21,090 nt of DNA, taken from NCBI GenBank assembly GCA_028696635.1, contig JAQVGR010000002.1, positions 1-21,090 on the forward strand, written 5' to 3'. Shown piece after piece: positions 21,071-21,090 of the stretch. The DNA is from Candidatus Krumholzibacteriia bacterium (GTDB lineage Bacteria; Krumholzibacteriota; Krumholzibacteriia; Krumholzibacteriales; Krumholzibacteriaceae). Within the stretch, counting starts at the first letter, position 1, and each line of letters opens with the position of its first letter. Made by a program: the position numbers and the translations under genes. A model generated the notes under the pieces. It worked only from the letters and a program-made list of their open reading frames with translations. It searched no databases and was not told where the DNA came from.

Positions 21071-21090
21071 TCGGAGAATAGCCAGGGACG

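Overview
This window looks like part of the genome of a high-GC, Gram-negative anaerobe. Lipoprotein signals and a TonB-dependent outer-membrane receptor show an outer membrane. A secreted protein ends in the FlgD-like/type-IX-style C-terminal domain (NPFNP start, basic MVLLR end) that is common in FCB-group bacteria and related uncultured phyla. The taxonomic placement is inference. I see no tRNA, rRNA, CRISPR array or insertion sequence.

Positions 1-6264, minus strand: a tight nine-gene unit, in transcription order wtpA-wtpB-wtpC (tungstate/molybdate ABC importer), a ModE-type regulator without Mop domains, an unrecognised 62-residue protein, a MobB-like P-loop NTPase, moeA, a short moaA and moaC (cut by the window edge). 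It imports the oxyanion and makes the pterin cofactor.

Positions 6265-6411: a divergent control region with a palindrome, a direct repeat and candidate promoters.

Positions 6412-12531, plus strand: the centre of interest. An aldehyde:ferredoxin oxidoreductase (AOR) appears to be split between its domain 1 and domains 2-3, with a HydC/HydB/HydA-like (NuoE/NuoF/NuoG) electron-transfer module between the halves. The first protein is AOR-N + NuoE + NuoF + 2x[4Fe-4S]. The second is [2Fe-2S] + 2x[4Fe-4S] + AOR-C. Together they would form a tungsten- (or molybdenum-) pterin aldehyde oxidoreductase wired to FMN/NAD and perhaps ferredoxin, possibly bifurcating. The second reading frame carries an in-frame TAA two codons after the last [2Fe-2S] cysteine, with conserved coding on both sides. 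A ThiF/MoeB-like adenylyltransferase and a ThiS/MoaD-like carrier ending in GG follow and probably supply cofactor sulfur.

Positions 12559-17122, minus strand: a large secreted protein, a 423-bp gap holding what looks like a decayed FlgD-like C-terminus, a DUF4197-type lipoprotein, and an AsmA-like membrane-anchored protein with a good upstream promoter.

Positions 17164-21090, minus strand: a three-gene unit of a lipoprotein, a TonB-dependent receptor and a periplasmic protein. The two non-receptor proteins both resemble tandem sulfite-oxidase-type folds without cofactor residues I can recognise. The unit is preceded by a leader with two mutually exclusive RNA stems, probably a regulatory element cut by the window edge.
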